64,000 bases of DNA. Origin: Lysobacter sp. S4-A87 (GTDB lineage: Bacteria; Pseudomonadota; Gammaproteobacteria; Xanthomonadales; Xanthomonadaceae). The translations under genes and the position numbers were made by a program. Shown in pieces: positions 36,380 through 48,347 of the stretch (positions are counted from its first letter, which is position 1; each line of letters starts with the position of its first letter). The notes under the pieces were generated by a model that saw nothing but the letters and a program-made list of their open reading frames with translations, searched no databases and was not told the DNA's origin. Where the stretch lies: contig NZ_CP093341.1 of assembly GCF_022637455.1 (NCBI RefSeq), forward strand, positions 2,480,001-2,544,000, read 5' to 3'.

Positions 36380-39300
36380 CTACTTCTCCTTGCGCCAGTT
36401 CAACGACGCCCGGTTCTCCAGCGTGCTCGATTCGATCTGCACGTCGAAGCCCTTGCGCAGCAGGTACTTCAACATCACCACCTGGCCGGTGCCGAGCAGC
36501 GACACGCCGTAGCCGACGTACAGGCGCGGGGAGATGTTCTTGCCGAAGCCGAGCACGCTGCCGCCGAGCGCCCGGCTGTCGCTGACGCCGGCGTCGTCGA
36601 GGCCGAGCTTGGCGCCCAGCTGCGAAGCGATCAGGCTGCCGCCGGCCGACAGCGCGGCGCTGGCAGCATTGAGCTGCTTGCTTTCATCGGTACTGGCACT
36701 GGCCAGCGGGCGGCCGAGGGTCAGGTAAGCCAACGCCTCGGACTGCGAACTGGCCGGATCCGACCAGACGTTGGCGGTCGGCGCGCTGGCGCGGCCGCGG
36801 ATGTCGACACCGGCGGTCACGTCGCCGACGATGCGTTCGGCGCGGATATTGAGGATCGGATCGGAGACCGGACCGTTCGACCACGACAGTTCGCCGCGGG
36901 TGATGTCCAGCTTCTGCCCGTACGCCTTGTACTGGCCCTGCACCTTCAGCTGGCCGCTCGCGGTCATCTCGCGGCCGGGGTGCGAGCGCACGCGCATCTT
37001 GCCGCCAAGCGCACCGTCGAGGCCGAAGCCGTTGAGCCGCACGTCGTCGCCCAGCGCCAGGGTCAGGTCGAGTTCGAGCGGTGTGTCCCCGGTGTCTTCG
37101 GGGTCCTCGGGATCGAGCACGACGACATCGGGCGATGCCGACACGCCCTGGTCGAGTCGCTCCAGGTCGATCCTGGCCGACGGCACGGTCACCGTGCCGG
37201 TGACCTGCAGCGGCTGCCGGGCGGCATAGCGCACCTGGATGTCGGGGCTGGCGACGGCGTGCAGGTCGCGCGTGTCCGACACCAGCACGTTCTCGCCGCG
37301 CAGGGTCAGCGTCAGCGGCGCGTCCATGTTTTGCCAGTTGAGCGAACCGTCGACGTTGAGGATGCCTTCGCCCGAGCGCACCTGGCCATCGATGCGTGCG
37401 CTGCCATCGGGCAGGGCGTCGAGGCGGACGTCGCCACCCTCCAGCACGATCGCCAGCGACGGCAGCTCGGTGGTGAACTGCGACAGCCGCGCCTGCCCGC
37501 CCAGCTGCGGACGCGCGCGCGTACCGGCCAGGGTGATGCGTGCATCGAGCCGACCCTTGGGCTCGACGATGTCCGGCGAAAACAGCTCCATCCACACCAG
37601 CTCGTCGGTGTTGACCGACACCTCGCCGGCGATCGGCGCGAAGTCGTCCCAGCCGGTGGTGATGCGTGCGTCGATGTGGCCGCCGCTGTTGAACGCCGTG
37701 GTCAGTTCGGCATTGATGCGCTTGGGATCGAACGTCGCGTTCAGCACGAGGTTGTCGTAGCTGAGCATCTCGCGGCGCGCGCGTTCGCTGTTCTTCAGGC
37801 CACCACCGGCCGAGCGCACGTTGAACTGCCCGCGCCAGGCGTTGCCGACCGGACGCAGCTGGCCGTCGAGCGAGATCTCGCCGCGCAGCAGCCACGGCCG
37901 GCGCTCCTCGCGTTCCGGCAGATAGGGCACCAGCAGGCTCAGCGGCAGCGCATGGCCGCGCACGTCGAGGCCGCGCCGCGGCCAGTCGGCACTGGCGCAC
38001 AGCGAGCCGCCGCCGCTGGAAGCGAAGCAGCTGTTGCTCAACGCGCCATTGCGGCCATCCCAGCGGAAGCGTGCGGCCTGCTGCAGGCGCCAGGATGCAC
38101 CCTTGGCCGGCGCCAGCTGGAACGTGGCCAGTGCGCCTTCCCAGGTCGTGCCGCGCTTGCTGGCATTGCCCGACAACTCGAGCGTGCCGATGTCGCCGCG
38201 CGCCTGCGCCTGCAGTTGCAACGCCTCGACGGCGCCGCGTGCATCGACGGTGAGCGAGGACAGCGGCAGGCCGGCGTCGAGCCCACTGGCGCGCACCGCG
38301 ATCGCGCCGTTGCCGCGTTGCCACGGCAGCCGGCCCTTGGCGCTGAACGAATCGGCGCGGTAGTCGCCGTACTTCAGGCCGCTGCCGGTAAGGTCGGCGA
38401 CCACGTCAGGCGCGGTGCGCGGGCCACTGAGCTTGAGCGTCCCGCGCAGCGTGCCGGCGCCATCGGGCAGCAGGTCGCTGAGCACGAGTGGCGAGAATCT
38501 GGCATCGACGTCGAGGTTGCTGGCGACCTTGCCCTTGGCGTCGATGCGGCTGCCGCCGAGCGAAAGCGCGACATCGCCTTCGTAGGCGGTCTCGCCGCCG
38601 GCCGTGCCGGCACCGTGCATGGCGAACCGGCCCTTACCCTTCAGCGGCCGGTTGCGCAGGCGACCGCCCAGGTCGGTCGCGTCGACGCCGACCTCGAGTC
38701 CTCCGTCGTCGCGCGTGCTGCCCTTGGTCGCCAGTTGCCCGTTGATCGAGCCCTTCCAGTCCGGTGCGAAGTAGCCAGGATCGAAACCGGCGAGGCGGGC
38801 GTTGATCTCCCAGCCGAGCGCCGGTGCCCAGGCCACGCTGCCACTGCCATCGAGGCTGCCGCTGGGCATGGTGGCCTTGAGCGTCTTGAGCAGCATGCGT
38901 TCGTCGTTGCCGCGACCGTCGAACTGCACCAGCGCCTTCTCGCCATCGCGACTGAGCGTTGCGTTGCCGATTGCCGCCCACGCCTTGAGCGTGCCGGCGA
39001 AGCCGAGGTCGGCATCGGCACCGATCATCGGTGACGCTTCGGCCGCGCCGCCGGCCGTCTGCGCCGTGCCCTTTTCGCCGCCCCATTGCAGTTCGCGCGC
39101 ATTGACGGCGAAGCGGAAGCTGGCGTTCTCCGGATCCTTGAAATCGGCATGGCCGCGCAGCGTCACCGAGCCATCGAAGATGCGCAATGCCAGCGGCTGC
39201 ACGTCGAGCACCTGGTTCTCCAGCCGCACTTTCGACGGCAGCACGGTGGCAACCAGGTCGCCCTGGCGGAACTCCCCGCGCAGGTTGGCATTGCCACCGA

Positions 39301-40276
39301 CGCCGTCGGCGCTGAAGCTGCCGATCAGCAGCTGGTCGTCGTCGCGCTTCTCGGCGGCCGTGACCAGGCCCAGGTCGAGGCCCTCGGCGTCGAGCACCAC
39401 CTGCCAGCGCGGGTCGTCCTTGCCTCGCAGCACCAGGCTCGCATGCAGCGGCGCCGGCACGTGGCCGGCGATGGCGACGTTCATGCGCGACAGATCGCCG
39501 CGCGCGACCAGGCCGATGCGTGCCGGCGTGCGGCCGTCGGCAGCGGCCAGCAGGCCGCTGGCGGTGAGGTTGGTGCGGTAGTCCTCGCGCGGCACGTAGT
39601 CGCCGTTGAGGTTGAAGCGACCGTAGCTGCTGTCGACGTACAGCCGTTCGACGTGCAGCTTGCCCTGCTGCGCATCCAGGCCCGTGCGCAGCGTGCGGAT
39701 GTCGACCAGCTCCTTGCCTTCCTGGGTGACCAGGAAACGGTCGACGCGCACGTCGTCGGCCTGCAGTTCCAGTGGCGGTGCGATCTCGGGCAGCACTTCC
39801 GGCCAGCGCGGCAGTTCGAACGGCTCGTCGCTCTTGGGCAGCTCCAGGTGTGCGTTGGCGATCTGCAGCGCATCCAGGCGCAGGCGCTTGCGGATCAGCG
39901 GCCGGATCGCCGGATCGATGTGCACGCGATCCGCGGTGAAGACGATGCGGTCATAGGTGAAGCGCACGCCGTTCATCGTCAGCGGGCCCGACAACGGGCC
40001 GTCGACCGAGCGCCACGACAGCGCCGCGTTCTCCGGCAGCCGCGAAACGATCTGCGCCAGCAACAGGTCGCGACCGCCAATGGTGGTCAGCAGCCAGTAG
40101 ACGAAGCCGGCCAGCAGCAGCGTCAGCACGCCTGCAAGCACGCTCGCCCTGACGGCCAGCCAGCGCAGCCGCGCCCGGCGCCGCTTGCGCAGCTCGGCGA
40201 TGCGCTCCTCGTGCGGGTCGGGAGGCGTTTGGCCAGGAGGCGTCTGGCCGGAACCCTGCGGTGTCTGCTCGCTCAT
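36380..40276 (-). CDS. tamB: Translocation and assembly module subunit TamB
   Basis: A 1298-residue inner-membrane-anchored protein. One N-terminal transmembrane segment (about 38-60) follows a charged cytoplasmic stretch; the rest is beta-rich and spans the periplasm; the C-terminal DUF490 domain ends with the outer-membrane-like tail NRASLNWRKEK. It acts with TamA in outer-membrane protein assembly and in moving phospholipid to the outer membrane. ATG at 40276 with GAGGTG upstream; tamA ends 7 bp before it. Confidence 0.93.
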   Translation of the reverse strand: MSEQTPQGSGQTPPGQTPPDPHEERIAELRKRRRARLRWLAVRASVLAGVLTLLLAGFVYWLLTTIGGRDLLLAQIVSRLPENAALSWRSVDGPLSGPLTMNGVRFTYDRIVFTADRVHIDPAIRPLIRKRLRLDALQIANAHLELPKSDEPFELPRWPEVLPEIAPPLELQADDVRVDRFLVTQEGKELVDIRTLRTGLDAQQGKLHVERLYVDSSYGRFNLNGDYVPREDYRTNLTASGLLAAADGRTPARIGLVARGDLSRMNVAIAGHVPAPLHASLVLRGKDDPRWQVVLDAEGLDLGLVTAAEKRDDDQLLIGSFSADGVGGNANLRGEFRQGDLVATVLPSKVRLENQVLDVQPLALRIFDGSVTLRGHADFKDPENASFRFAVNARELQWGGEKGTAQTAGGAAEASPMIGADADLGFAGTLKAWAAIGNATLSRDGEKALVQFDGRGNDERMLLKTLKATMPSGSLDGSGSVAWAPALGWEINARLAGFDPGYFAPDWKGSINGQLATKGSTRDDGGLEVGVDATDLGGRLRNRPLKGKGRFAMHGAGTAGGETAYEGDVALSLGGSRIDAKGKVASNLDVDARFSPLVLSDLLPDGAGTLRGTLKLSGPRTAPDVVADLTGSGLKYGDYRADSFSAKGRLPWQRGNGAIAVRASGLDAGLPLSSLTVDARGAVEALQLQAQARGDIGTLELSGNASKRGTTWEGALATFQLAPAKGASWRLQQAARFRWDGRNGALSNSCFASSGGGSLCASADWPRRGLDVRGHALPLSLLVPYLPEREERRPWLLRGEISLDGQLRPVGNAWRGQFNVRSAGGGLKNSERARREMLSYDNLVLNATFDPKRINAELTTAFNSGGHIDARITTGWDDFAPIAGEVSVNTDELVWMELFSPDIVEPKGRLDARITLAGTRARPQLGGQARLSQFTTELPSLAIVLEGGDVRLDALPDGSARIDGQVRSGEGILNVDGSLNWQNMDAPLTLTLRGENVLVSDTRDLHAVASPDIQVRYAARQPLQVTGTVTVPSARIDLERLDQGVSASPDVVVLDPEDPEDTGDTPLELDLTLALGDDVRLNGFGLDGALGGKMRVRSHPGREMTASGQLKVQGQYKAYGQKLDITRGELSWSNGPVSDPILNIRAERIVGDVTAGVDIRGRASAPTANVWSDPASSQSEALAYLTLGRPLASASTDESKQLNAASAALSAGGSLIASQLGAKLGLDDAGVSDSRALGGSVLGFGKNISPRLYVGYGVSLLGTGQVVMLKYLLRKGFDVQIESSTLENRASLNWRKEK

Positions 40277-40283
40277 GGCCACC

Positions 40284-42104
40284 TCACCAGTCTGCGCCGA
40301 TGTTGAGGTAGATCTCGTAATCGGAGTCCGGGTCGTTCAGGCCGTGTGCGATGTCGAACCGCACCGGCCCCACCGGCGACTTCCAGCGTGCGCCGAAGCC
40401 TACGCCGGTGTGGATGTCGGGCGTGTCGTCGAAGGCGTCGCCGGCATCGACGAAGCCGGCCGCGCCCCAGGTGTCGTTGAAGTAATGCTCGAATTCGACC
40501 GAGCCGGTGAGCACGTTCTTGGCGCCCAGCGCGTACTTCTTGCCGTCGCTGCCAATGGTTGACGGGCCGACTTCGCGGAACGCATAACCGCGGATGCTGC
40601 GATCGCCACCGGCAAAGAAGCGCAGGCTCGGCGGCATGTCGACCAGCGCGTTGGTGAACGTGCCACCGGCTTCGGCGCGCACGATCAGGCGATTGCTCGC
40701 GCCCATGCCGTGGTACCAGCGCCCTACGCCCCAGGTCTGCAGGAAGTTGGCGTCGGAGCCGACGCCCTCCACGCCGCCGCGTACCTCCACGGTGATGCCG
40801 ATGCCCTTGCGCGGGAAGATGCGGTCGTCGGCATCGATGTAGTCCGCGCGCAGCGACGGATACAGGAACGTGGCGTTGCGGTACTGCACCGGCGTGGTGT
40901 CGTCGCCGTCGTCGTCGGAAACGTAGGCCCAGCGCTCGCGCAGCGCATGGATCGAAGCCACGGCGTTGAGGCGGCGACTGACCTGGCCGCTGCGGCTGGC
41001 GACCAGCTCGACCTTGCGCGTGTCGATGTAATCGCTCTGCTCGTCGTAGTACTGGGCACTGAAGGTGTACCAGCCGTCGAGCCAGGCGAAGGCGGGAATG
41101 CGGTACTGCACCGTCGCGGTCTTGCGCTCTTCCGCCCAGTCGATCTGGCCCAGTGCCTTGTGGCCGCGATCGTTGACGTAACGGCGTTCCATCCCCAGCC
41201 GCACGCCCGCGCCGGTGTCGGTGCCGTAGCTGACACCGGCGGTGTAGACGGTGCGCTTGGCCGGCGTCAGGGTCACGAGCACCGGCACTTCGTTGTCGAC
41301 GGCCTTGTCGGGGTCGGGCTCGATCTCGATGGACGAGAAATAGTCCAGCCGCGCCAGCGATTCGCGGAAGCGGTCGAGCTTGCCCTGGTGGTAGTAGCTG
41401 CCCTGTTCCCAGTACACGAGGTTGTCGAGCAGGCTGTCGCGGATGATGCGATGCGGCGTCTGCACGAACGTGATCGGGCCCATGTCGTAGCGGCCGCCAC
41501 TGGTCCAGACCAGGTCGATGTCGGCGGCGTGCTGCGCGCGCGTGACCTCGACCCTGCGCGAGCTGAAATCGGCGTCGAAATAGCCGCGCTCGGCCAGTCG
41601 CCGGGTGATCTTGGTCTTGCTGGCTTCGTACTGTGAATGGTCGAAGACATCGCCGGTCTGCGGCTTGAAGGCGGCCAGGTCTTCCTTCAGGTACCGGTCC
41701 TCGCTGCCCTCGCCGATGATGGCGATGTCGGCGCGGCGCACGCGCACCGGCTCGTCCAGGGTCACGGTCACGATGACCCTGGTGTTGTCGCCGCTGCCCT
41801 CGCGCGTGACCTCGATCTTCGGCGAGTAGTAACCGAACGGTTCCAGCGCCTCGCGCGTTTCGTCATCGGCCTCGCGGACCAGATAGCCCAGGCGCCGCCC
41901 GGACAGGTCCTTGCCGATCGCCTGCACCAGCGACAACGCGCCATGCACGTTCAGCGTTTCCGCCTCGTCCAGGCCACGGATGTCGACCGCCGTGACTTTC
42001 GCCGCCTGGGCGGTCCCGGCTGTGGCGATCGTCAACACGGCGGTGGCCAACAGACGTTCGAGCCAGGAAAGGGGGCGCATCAATGCAGGATAACCGGGCT
42101 TCAT
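40284..42104 (-). CDS. tamA: Translocation and assembly module protein TamA
   Basis: A 606-residue Omp85-family protein: signal peptide (cleavage at AQA-AK), three N-terminal POTRA domains (about 35-260) and a C-terminal 16-strand barrel with the family motif GGDRSIRGYAF and a terminal aromatic residue (GADW). It is the outer-membrane partner of TamB, first gene of the pair. An alternative start at 42080 (MRPLSWLERLL) would give a more usual signal peptide length; neither start has a strong ribosome site. Confidence 0.94.
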   Translation of the reverse strand: MKPGYPALMRPLSWLERLLATAVLTIATAGTAQAAKVTAVDIRGLDEAETLNVHGALSLVQAIGKDLSGRRLGYLVREADDETREALEPFGYYSPKIEVTREGSGDNTRVIVTVTLDEPVRVRRADIAIIGEGSEDRYLKEDLAAFKPQTGDVFDHSQYEASKTKITRRLAERGYFDADFSSRRVEVTRAQHAADIDLVWTSGGRYDMGPITFVQTPHRIIRDSLLDNLVYWEQGSYYHQGKLDRFRESLARLDYFSSIEIEPDPDKAVDNEVPVLVTLTPAKRTVYTAGVSYGTDTGAGVRLGMERRYVNDRGHKALGQIDWAEERKTATVQYRIPAFAWLDGWYTFSAQYYDEQSDYIDTRKVELVASRSGQVSRRLNAVASIHALRERWAYVSDDDGDDTTPVQYRNATFLYPSLRADYIDADDRIFPRKGIGITVEVRGGVEGVGSDANFLQTWGVGRWYHGMGASNRLIVRAEAGGTFTNALVDMPPSLRFFAGGDRSIRGYAFREVGPSTIGSDGKKYALGAKNVLTGSVEFEHYFNDTWGAAGFVDAGDAFDDTPDIHTGVGFGARWKSPVGPVRFDIAHGLNDPDSDYEIYLNIGADW

Positions 42105-42160
42105 CCGTCAGCCAGTGAACAATCCGTGAGCCAGCCGCGACGCTGCGGCCGTGATCTGGG

Positions 42161-44227
42161 TTACATCGACAGGTGCTCGATCGCAGCCACGCTGCCCAGC
42201 CGCTCGGACAGTCGCTTGAGCAGGGCCAGGCGGTTGTTGCGGATGCGCGCGTCGTCGACGTTCACCATCACGCCGTCGAAGAACGCATCGACCTGCGGGC
42301 GCAGGCGCGCCAGGCGGCCGAGCACGGCCACGTAGTCGCGCCCGTCGAGCAGCGGGTCGGTATCGGCCACTGCGCTGTCGACCGCTTCGCCCAGCTCGCG
42401 CTCGGCGGGCTCGACGAACAGTGCGGCATCGATCGCGTCCGGCACCGCGCCCTCGACCTTGCGCAGGATGTTGCGGATGCGCTTGTTGGCCGCGGCCAGT
42501 GCCTCGGCTTCGGGCAGCTTGGCGAACTCGCCGATCGCGCTGAGGCGGCGGTCGAAGTCCGGCAGCGAATCGTGGGCGACGTTCTCGACCGCGTCGAACT
42601 GCGTGCCCGCCACGCCGCGGTCGGCGTAATATCCGCGCAGGCGGTCGTAGACGAAATGGGTGATGTCGTAGCTGCCGATGTCCTTGGCCGAGGCCGGCTG
42701 CAGCGACAGCGCGCGCTCGACCAGGTCGTGCAGCACCACGTCGTGGCCGCCTTCGAGCAGCGTGCGCGCCAGGCCCAGCGCATTGCGCCGCAACGCGAAC
42801 GGGTCCTTGTTGCCGGTCGGCTTCAGGCCCGCGGCGAAACCGCCCGCCAGCGTGTCCAGGCGCTCGGCAATGGCCAGCACCTGGCCCAGCCGGCTCGGCG
42901 CGATCGCATCACCGGCGAAGCGCGGCATGTAGGCCTCGTCGAGGGCGTGGGCGACTTCCAGCGGGTGGTTCTCGACCGCGGCGTAGTAGCGGCCGGCAAT
43001 GCCCTGCAGTTCCGGGAACTCGCCGACCAGGCGCGACTGCAGGTCGGCCTTGGCCAGCAGCGCGGCTTCGCGTGCCTGCTGCGGGTCGACACCGACCTGC
43101 GCGGCAACCGCTTCGGCCAGCGTCGCCACGCGCGCGACCTTGTCGGCGATCGTGCCCAGCTTGTCCTGGTACTTGACCGTCTTCAGGCCGTCGTTCATCG
43201 CCGACAGGCCCTGCTTCATGTCCTCGACGAAGAAGAACTTCGCGTCGGCGAAGCGCGGACGGATCACGCGCTCATAGCCCTTGCGCACTTCGCTCTCGTC
43301 GCGCGACTCGATGTTGGCGATGCCGATGAAGTGCTCGCTGAGCTTGCCTTCGGCGTCGAGCACCGGGAAGAACTTCTGGTTGGTTTCCATGGTCGCGATC
43401 AGCGCTTCCTGCGGCACCGCCAGGAACTGCCGCTCGAAACTGCACGACACCGCCCTGGGCCACTCGGTGAGGCCGTTGACCTCCTCGAGGATGCCGCTGT
43501 CGATGCGCGCGCTGCCGCCGGCCGCGGTCGCTGCGGCGTTGACCTCGAGCACGATGCGCTCGCGGCGCTCGTCCGGATCGACCAGCACCTTGGCACTGCG
43601 CAGGAACTCGACGTAGTCGCCCGGCGTGCTGAACCACACCGGCTTGTCGTGCATGAAACGATGGCCTCGGCTCATGCGGTCGCTGCGCACACCGAAGATC
43701 TGCGCGTCGACCACGTCCTTGCCGTGCAGCAGCACCAGCCAGTGCACGGGGCGGGCGAAGCCATAGTCGTGGTCGCCCCAGCGCATCGGCTTGGGGATCG
43801 GCATGGCAGCAACGGCTTCGCGCAGGATCTCCGGCAGCAGCTCGCTGGTGCGCGCACCGGCCTTGACGGCGCGGTGGACGAAGCGCTCTCCCTTGCCGTC
43901 GCTGGTCTTCTCCAGCGCGGTCCAGTCGATGGCGGCCTTGGCCGCGAAACCCTGCAGCGCCTTGGTCGGCTGGCCGTCGGCATCGAGGGCGATGTTGAGG
44001 TACGGGCCGAGCACCTCGGACTTCTGTTCCGGCTGTTCGTCGGCGACGCCGGGCAGCAGTACCGCCAGGCGGCGCGGCGAGTACAGCGGCTTGGACTCAC
44101 CACGGGCGAAGGCGACGCCGCGCTTGCGCAGGCCATCGATCACGCCGTCGAAGAAGGCCTGGGCGAGGCCCGGCAACGCCTTGACGGGAAGTTCTTCGGT
44201 ACCCAGTTCGATCAGCAGCGGTTTCAT
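42161..44227 (-). CDS. glyS: Glycyl-tRNA synthetase beta subunit
   Basis: A 688-residue beta subunit of the alpha2-beta2 bacterial glycyl-tRNA synthetase. The opening [17 protein letters not shown] and the HD-like region ([17 protein letters not shown]) are typical; the C-terminus carries the anticodon-binding domain. It follows glyQ by 22 bp and is co-transcribed with it. Confidence 0.96.
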   Translation of the reverse strand: MKPLLIELGTEELPVKALPGLAQAFFDGVIDGLRKRGVAFARGESKPLYSPRRLAVLLPGVADEQPEQKSEVLGPYLNIALDADGQPTKALQGFAAKAAIDWTALEKTSDGKGERFVHRAVKAGARTSELLPEILREAVAAMPIPKPMRWGDHDYGFARPVHWLVLLHGKDVVDAQIFGVRSDRMSRGHRFMHDKPVWFSTPGDYVEFLRSAKVLVDPDERRERIVLEVNAAATAAGGSARIDSGILEEVNGLTEWPRAVSCSFERQFLAVPQEALIATMETNQKFFPVLDAEGKLSEHFIGIANIESRDESEVRKGYERVIRPRFADAKFFFVEDMKQGLSAMNDGLKTVKYQDKLGTIADKVARVATLAEAVAAQVGVDPQQAREAALLAKADLQSRLVGEFPELQGIAGRYYAAVENHPLEVAHALDEAYMPRFAGDAIAPSRLGQVLAIAERLDTLAGGFAAGLKPTGNKDPFALRRNALGLARTLLEGGHDVVLHDLVERALSLQPASAKDIGSYDITHFVYDRLRGYYADRGVAGTQFDAVENVAHDSLPDFDRRLSAIGEFAKLPEAEALAAANKRIRNILRKVEGAVPDAIDAALFVEPAERELGEAVDSAVADTDPLLDGRDYVAVLGRLARLRPQVDAFFDGVMVNVDDARIRNNRLALLKRLSERLGSVAAIEHLSM

Positions 44228-44249
44228 GTCGTCACGTTTCTCGTTCTTC

Positions 44250-45173
<924 letters not shown>

Positions 45174-45204
45174 GGTTCCCGATTGGCGTGCTGCAAAGCG
45201 CGCT

Positions 45205-45210
45205 AGTATA
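45205..45210 (-). promoter_or_regulatory. Candidate -10 box of glyQS
   Basis: TATACT on the minus strand, five of six matches to the sigma70 -10 consensus, 32 bp before the glyQ ATG. No good -35 lies 17 bp upstream. Confidence 0.4.
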
Positions 45211-45311
45211 GCCACGGCCCTTGATGCCGCTGGATTTTTTGCCCTTCCGGACCTGCGCCAGGGCGCTTGCCGCCGGAAGTCGTTCCAAACCTTGCCTGTG
45301 TTGTCTGCACC

Positions 45312-46049
45312 GTGACCCATCGCCACAAGCGGCCTTTCCTGATCGTCGAAACCGGCCAGCCCGTCGCCTCGATGCGCCGTCATCGCGGCTTTCCTCACTG
45401 GATCCGCGTCGCCGCCGGCCTGGAGGCCGACGAGGCGGTGGTGGTCAACGTCGAAGGCGGCCAGGCGCTGCCGGGCCGTGAAGGTTTCGCCGGCACCATC
45501 ATCACCGGCTCGGCGGCGATGGTCACCGAGCGCCGCGACTGGAGCGAGCGCAGCGCGCAGTGGTTGCGCGACGCCGCACAGGCGGGCATGCCGCTGTTTG
45601 GCATCTGCTACGGCCACCAGCTTCTGGCGCACGCGCTCGGCGGCGAAGTCGGCGACAACCCGGCCGGCCGCGAGATGGGCACGATAGGCCTGCAATTGCA
45701 CCCGCACGCCGAGCAGGACCCGCTGTTCACCGGCCTGCCGGCACAGTTCGCCGCACAGGCCACGCACCTGCAGACGGTGCTTCGCGCGCCCGAAGGCGCG
45801 ACCGTGCTGGCCCGTTCGCCGCAGGACGACTGCCACGCGTTCCGCTGGGGCGAGCGCACCTGGGGCGTGCAGTTCCATCCGGAGTTCAGCGCCACCCACA
45901 TGCGTGGCTATGTCCAGGCACGGCAGGACGCGCTGCAGCGCGAGGGCCGCTGTGCCAAGGCGCTCGCGCGCGATGTCAGCGCCACGCCGCACGCGCGGCG
46001 GGTGCTGCGCCGGTTCGTCCGGCACGCGCGCAGCCTGCACGATCACTGA
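45312..46049 (+). CDS. GMP synthase-like class I glutamine amidotransferase
   Basis: About 245 residues with the class I GATase triad: nucleophile Cys in GICYGHQLL, and His-Glu in QFHPEFS. It is a stand-alone GATase of the GMP-synthase-like group, not GuaA (no synthetase domain). GTG at 45312 is the likeliest start; an upstream TTG at 45267 would add 15 residues that include two Cys. Substrate unknown. Confidence 0.83.
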   Translation: MTHRHKRPFLIVETGQPVASMRRHRGFPHWIRVAAGLEADEAVVVNVEGGQALPGREGFAGTIITGSAAMVTERRDWSERSAQWLRDAAQAGMPLFGICYGHQLLAHALGGEVGDNPAGREMGTIGLQLHPHAEQDPLFTGLPAQFAAQATHLQTVLRAPEGATVLARSPQDDCHAFRWGERTWGVQFHPEFSATHMRGYVQARQDALQREGRCAKALARDVSATPHARRVLRRFVRHARSLHDH

Positions 46050-46113
46050 GTTGCCGCCGGTCCTGGCGACCGCGGCCCCGGATACAACGACGACCTTAAT
46101 GGATAGGGACAGG

Positions 46114-46959
46114 ATGACGCAGATTCGAAAAGTGCCCGCGAGTGCGGGCGCGGAATGGTTGCTCGGTGGCTTCGCGCTGCTGCGCAAGGCGCCGCTGGCG
46201 CTGGGGCTGCTCGGCGTGATCTGGGGCAGCCTGTCGGCGCTGGCCTCGATGAGCGGGCTGCTGTGGCTGAGCTTCCTGGTCGCCGTGCTGGGCCCGATGC
46301 TCTTCGGTGGCGTGATCTATGCCGCGCGCGAGGTCGACCTGGGCCGTAGCGCGCAACCGGCGCACCTGCTGCAGGGCCTGCATGGCGGGCGGATGCCGCG
46401 CCTGCTGGCGATGCTGCTGCCGCAGATCGCGGCGCTACTGGTGCTGGCGGTGCTGCTGGTGGCGATGATCGGAGGCGAGCAGCTCCAGCAGATCGCCCTG
46501 ATCATGCAGCAGATGCAGGGCAACCCCGACCCGGAACTGGCCAGGGCGCTGCCGGCCGGACGCATCTTCGGCTGGCTGGTGCTGGCGCTGGTGATCGGCG
46601 TGGTCGCCGGTTTCTTCACCTTCGTCGCCATTCCCGACGTGATGTTCACCGAGCGCGGTGCGTTCTCGGCGATGTCGATCAGTTTCCGCGCCTGCCTGCG
46701 CAACATCGGTGCGTTGCTGGTGATGATGGTGCTGATGGTGATCGCGATGTTTGCCGTCAGCATCGCCATCAACCTGCTGATCGTGGTGATGGCGTTCTTG
46801 ATCGGCCAGCAGGGCGCGTTTTTCATCGGCCAGCTGATACTGATGGCGGTGCTGATGCCGGTGATGGGCGGAACGATCTACTACGCCTGGCGCAACATGC
46901 TCGGCGAGGCGCCCCCGGCCATACCGGCGGCACCGGCTGCGGGCGGCATCGAGGTCTGA
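46114..46959 (+). CDS. Multipass membrane protein, BPSS1780-like
   Basis: A 281-residue inner-membrane protein of about six helices with the opening [20 protein letters not shown], as in the BPSS1780 family of uncharacterised membrane proteins. The Met-rich second helix region and a Pro-Ala tail are notable. ATG at 46114 has AGGGACAGG upstream; an earlier ATG at 46099 lacks a ribosome site. A strong terminator follows. Confidence 0.75.
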   Translation: MTQIRKVPASAGAEWLLGGFALLRKAPLALGLLGVIWGSLSALASMSGLLWLSFLVAVLGPMLFGGVIYAAREVDLGRSAQPAHLLQGLHGGRMPRLLAMLLPQIAALLVLAVLLVAMIGGEQLQQIALIMQQMQGNPDPELARALPAGRIFGWLVLALVIGVVAGFFTFVAIPDVMFTERGAFSAMSISFRACLRNIGALLVMMVLMVIAMFAVSIAINLLIVVMAFLIGQQGAFFIGQLILMAVLMPVMGGTIYYAWRNMLGEAPPAIPAAPAAGGIEV

Positions 46960-46988
46960 CGCCAGGCTTCATCGGCGCAGGAAGCATG

Positions 46989-47016
46989 AAAAAGCCCCGC
47001 GTTTGCGGGGCTTTTT
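46989..47016. terminator. Bidirectional intrinsic terminator
   Basis: AAAAAGCCCCGC and GCGGGGCTTTTT pair around a GTTT loop, with T6 on the plus side and T5 on the minus side. It serves the membrane protein gene and the convergent tat operon. Confidence 0.95.
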
Positions 47017-47050
47017 TGTTGGTGTTGCGGCGACCGCACCTCGATGGGGC

Positions 47051-47080
47051 CCCGGGTGCGCCTTGCTTACCCGGGCTACG
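47051..47080 (-). repeat. 30-bp palindromic intergenic repeat, copy 2 (overlaps tatC stop)
   Basis: Read on the minus strand this is CGTAGCCCGGGTAAGC, then AAGGCGC, then ACCCGGG, matching copy 1 (11407-11436) at 28 of 30 positions. The tatC stop codon (47076-47078) lies within it. Confidence 0.75.
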
Positions 47081-47852
47081 GGGTGGGGTCGGTTTCGGGC
47101 TTGGGCGGGACCAGCCAGCGCGCTGCGATGATGCCGACCTCGTAGAGCAGGCACATCGGGATGGCCAGCATCAGCTGCGAGACCACGTCGGGCGGGGTGA
47201 TGATCGCGGCGATCACGAACACGCCGACCACCGCGTAGCCACGCGATTCCCTCAGCTGCTGCGGCGTGACCCAGCCCAGCAGCACCAGGATCACCAGCGC
47301 CACCGGCAGCTCGAAGCTGGCGCCGAAGGCCAGGAAGATCACCAGGACGAAATCGAGGTACTTGCCGATGTCGGGCATCATCGCCACGACATCCGGGGTG
47401 AACCTGGCGAGGAAGCCGAACACCGACGGCAGCACCAGGAAGAAGGCGAACGCACAGCCGATGTAGAACAGCGCCACCGCCGACACCAGCAGCGGCACCG
47501 CCAGGCGCTTCTCGCGGTGGTACAGGCCCGGGGCGACGAACGCCCAGGCCTGATACAGCAGCCACGGCACCGAGATCAGCAGCGCGGCGAAGAAGGCCAG
47601 CTTGATCGGCACGAAGAAGCCGCCGGCAGGATCATTGGCGACCAGTTGCCCGCTTGCCGGCAGGTTCGCCAGCAGCGGCGCCGCCAGCAGGCCGTAGATA
47701 TCGGCCGAGAACGGCATCAGCACCAGGAACACCGCGAGCAGGCCGACCACTGCGCGCAGCAGTCGCGCGCGCAGTTCGATCAGATGGTCGATCAGGCGCG
47801 GTTCGGCGCCGGCGTCGCTGTCGGCCTGCGCGTGTGCGGGGTCGTGGTTCAT
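47076..47852 (-). CDS. tatC: Sec-independent protein translocase TatC
   Basis: A 258-residue six-helix inner-membrane protein, the receptor core of the twin-arginine translocase. It has the family start LIDHLIELRARLLRAV, the Glu-containing loop and the FELPVALVIL segment. ATG overlaps the tatB stop by 4 bp. Confidence 0.97.
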   Translation of the reverse strand: MNHDPAHAQADSDAGAEPRLIDHLIELRARLLRAVVGLLAVFLVLMPFSADIYGLLAAPLLANLPASGQLVANDPAGGFFVPIKLAFFAALLISVPWLLYQAWAFVAPGLYHREKRLAVPLLVSAVALFYIGCAFAFFLVLPSVFGFLARFTPDVVAMMPDIGKYLDFVLVIFLAFGASFELPVALVILVLLGWVTPQQLRESRGYAVVGVFVIAAIITPPDVVSQLMLAIPMCLLYEVGIIAARWLVPPKPETDPTP

Positions 47853-48313
47853 CGGCGCTCGGCCACGTCGTCAGGGGCCGGGGAGGTGGCTTGCCGGGTC
47901 GGAGCATCGAGCGCGGAGTCGGCATCGGCGTCGACGTGGGGCAAAGCCGGCACTTCGGCGTCGGCGACCGCCTCGCTGGCCGTGGCCGGGGCGCGCAACT
48001 CGGCGTCGATCTCGTCGACGCCGCGGCGCAGGGCATCGCCCTCGCGCTGGATGCGGTCGCGGGCCTCGTCCAGGCCGGACTTGAGCTCGTCGTGGGCTTC
48101 GCGCAGGGTCTGCTCGGTGTCGCGCAGGTTGCGCTTGAGCTCCTCGGCGGCCAGCTCGTGCTCGAGTTCGGACTTCACCGAGTACCACTGCGCGCGGGCG
48201 CGCCGCACCCACAGGCCGGCGAAGCGCGCTGCCTTGGGCAGGCGCTCGGGACCCAGCACGAGCAGTGCGACGATCGCGATGACGAACAGCTCGGAAAAGC
48301 CGATGTCGAACAT
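47849..48313 (-). CDS. tatB: Sec-independent protein translocase TatB
   Basis: 154 residues: N-terminal helix FDIGFSELFVIAIVALLVLGPERLP, then a long amphipathic helix and a variable acidic Ala-rich tail (about 100-154). It forms the substrate receptor with TatC. Confidence 0.95.
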   Translation of the reverse strand: MFDIGFSELFVIAIVALLVLGPERLPKAARFAGLWVRRARAQWYSVKSELEHELAAEELKRNLRDTEQTLREAHDELKSGLDEARDRIQREGDALRRGVDEIDAELRAPATASEAVADAEVPALPHVDADADSALDAPTRQATSPAPDDVAERR

Positions 48314-48347
48314 GGCCGGCTACCGACGCAGGTCAGGGCACGCCGCG

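Noticed and set aside
36684-39086. Long antisense and alternate frames inside tamB
   Set aside because: Shadow frames of a 3.9-kb GC-rich gene; no conserved motif and no ribosome sites.
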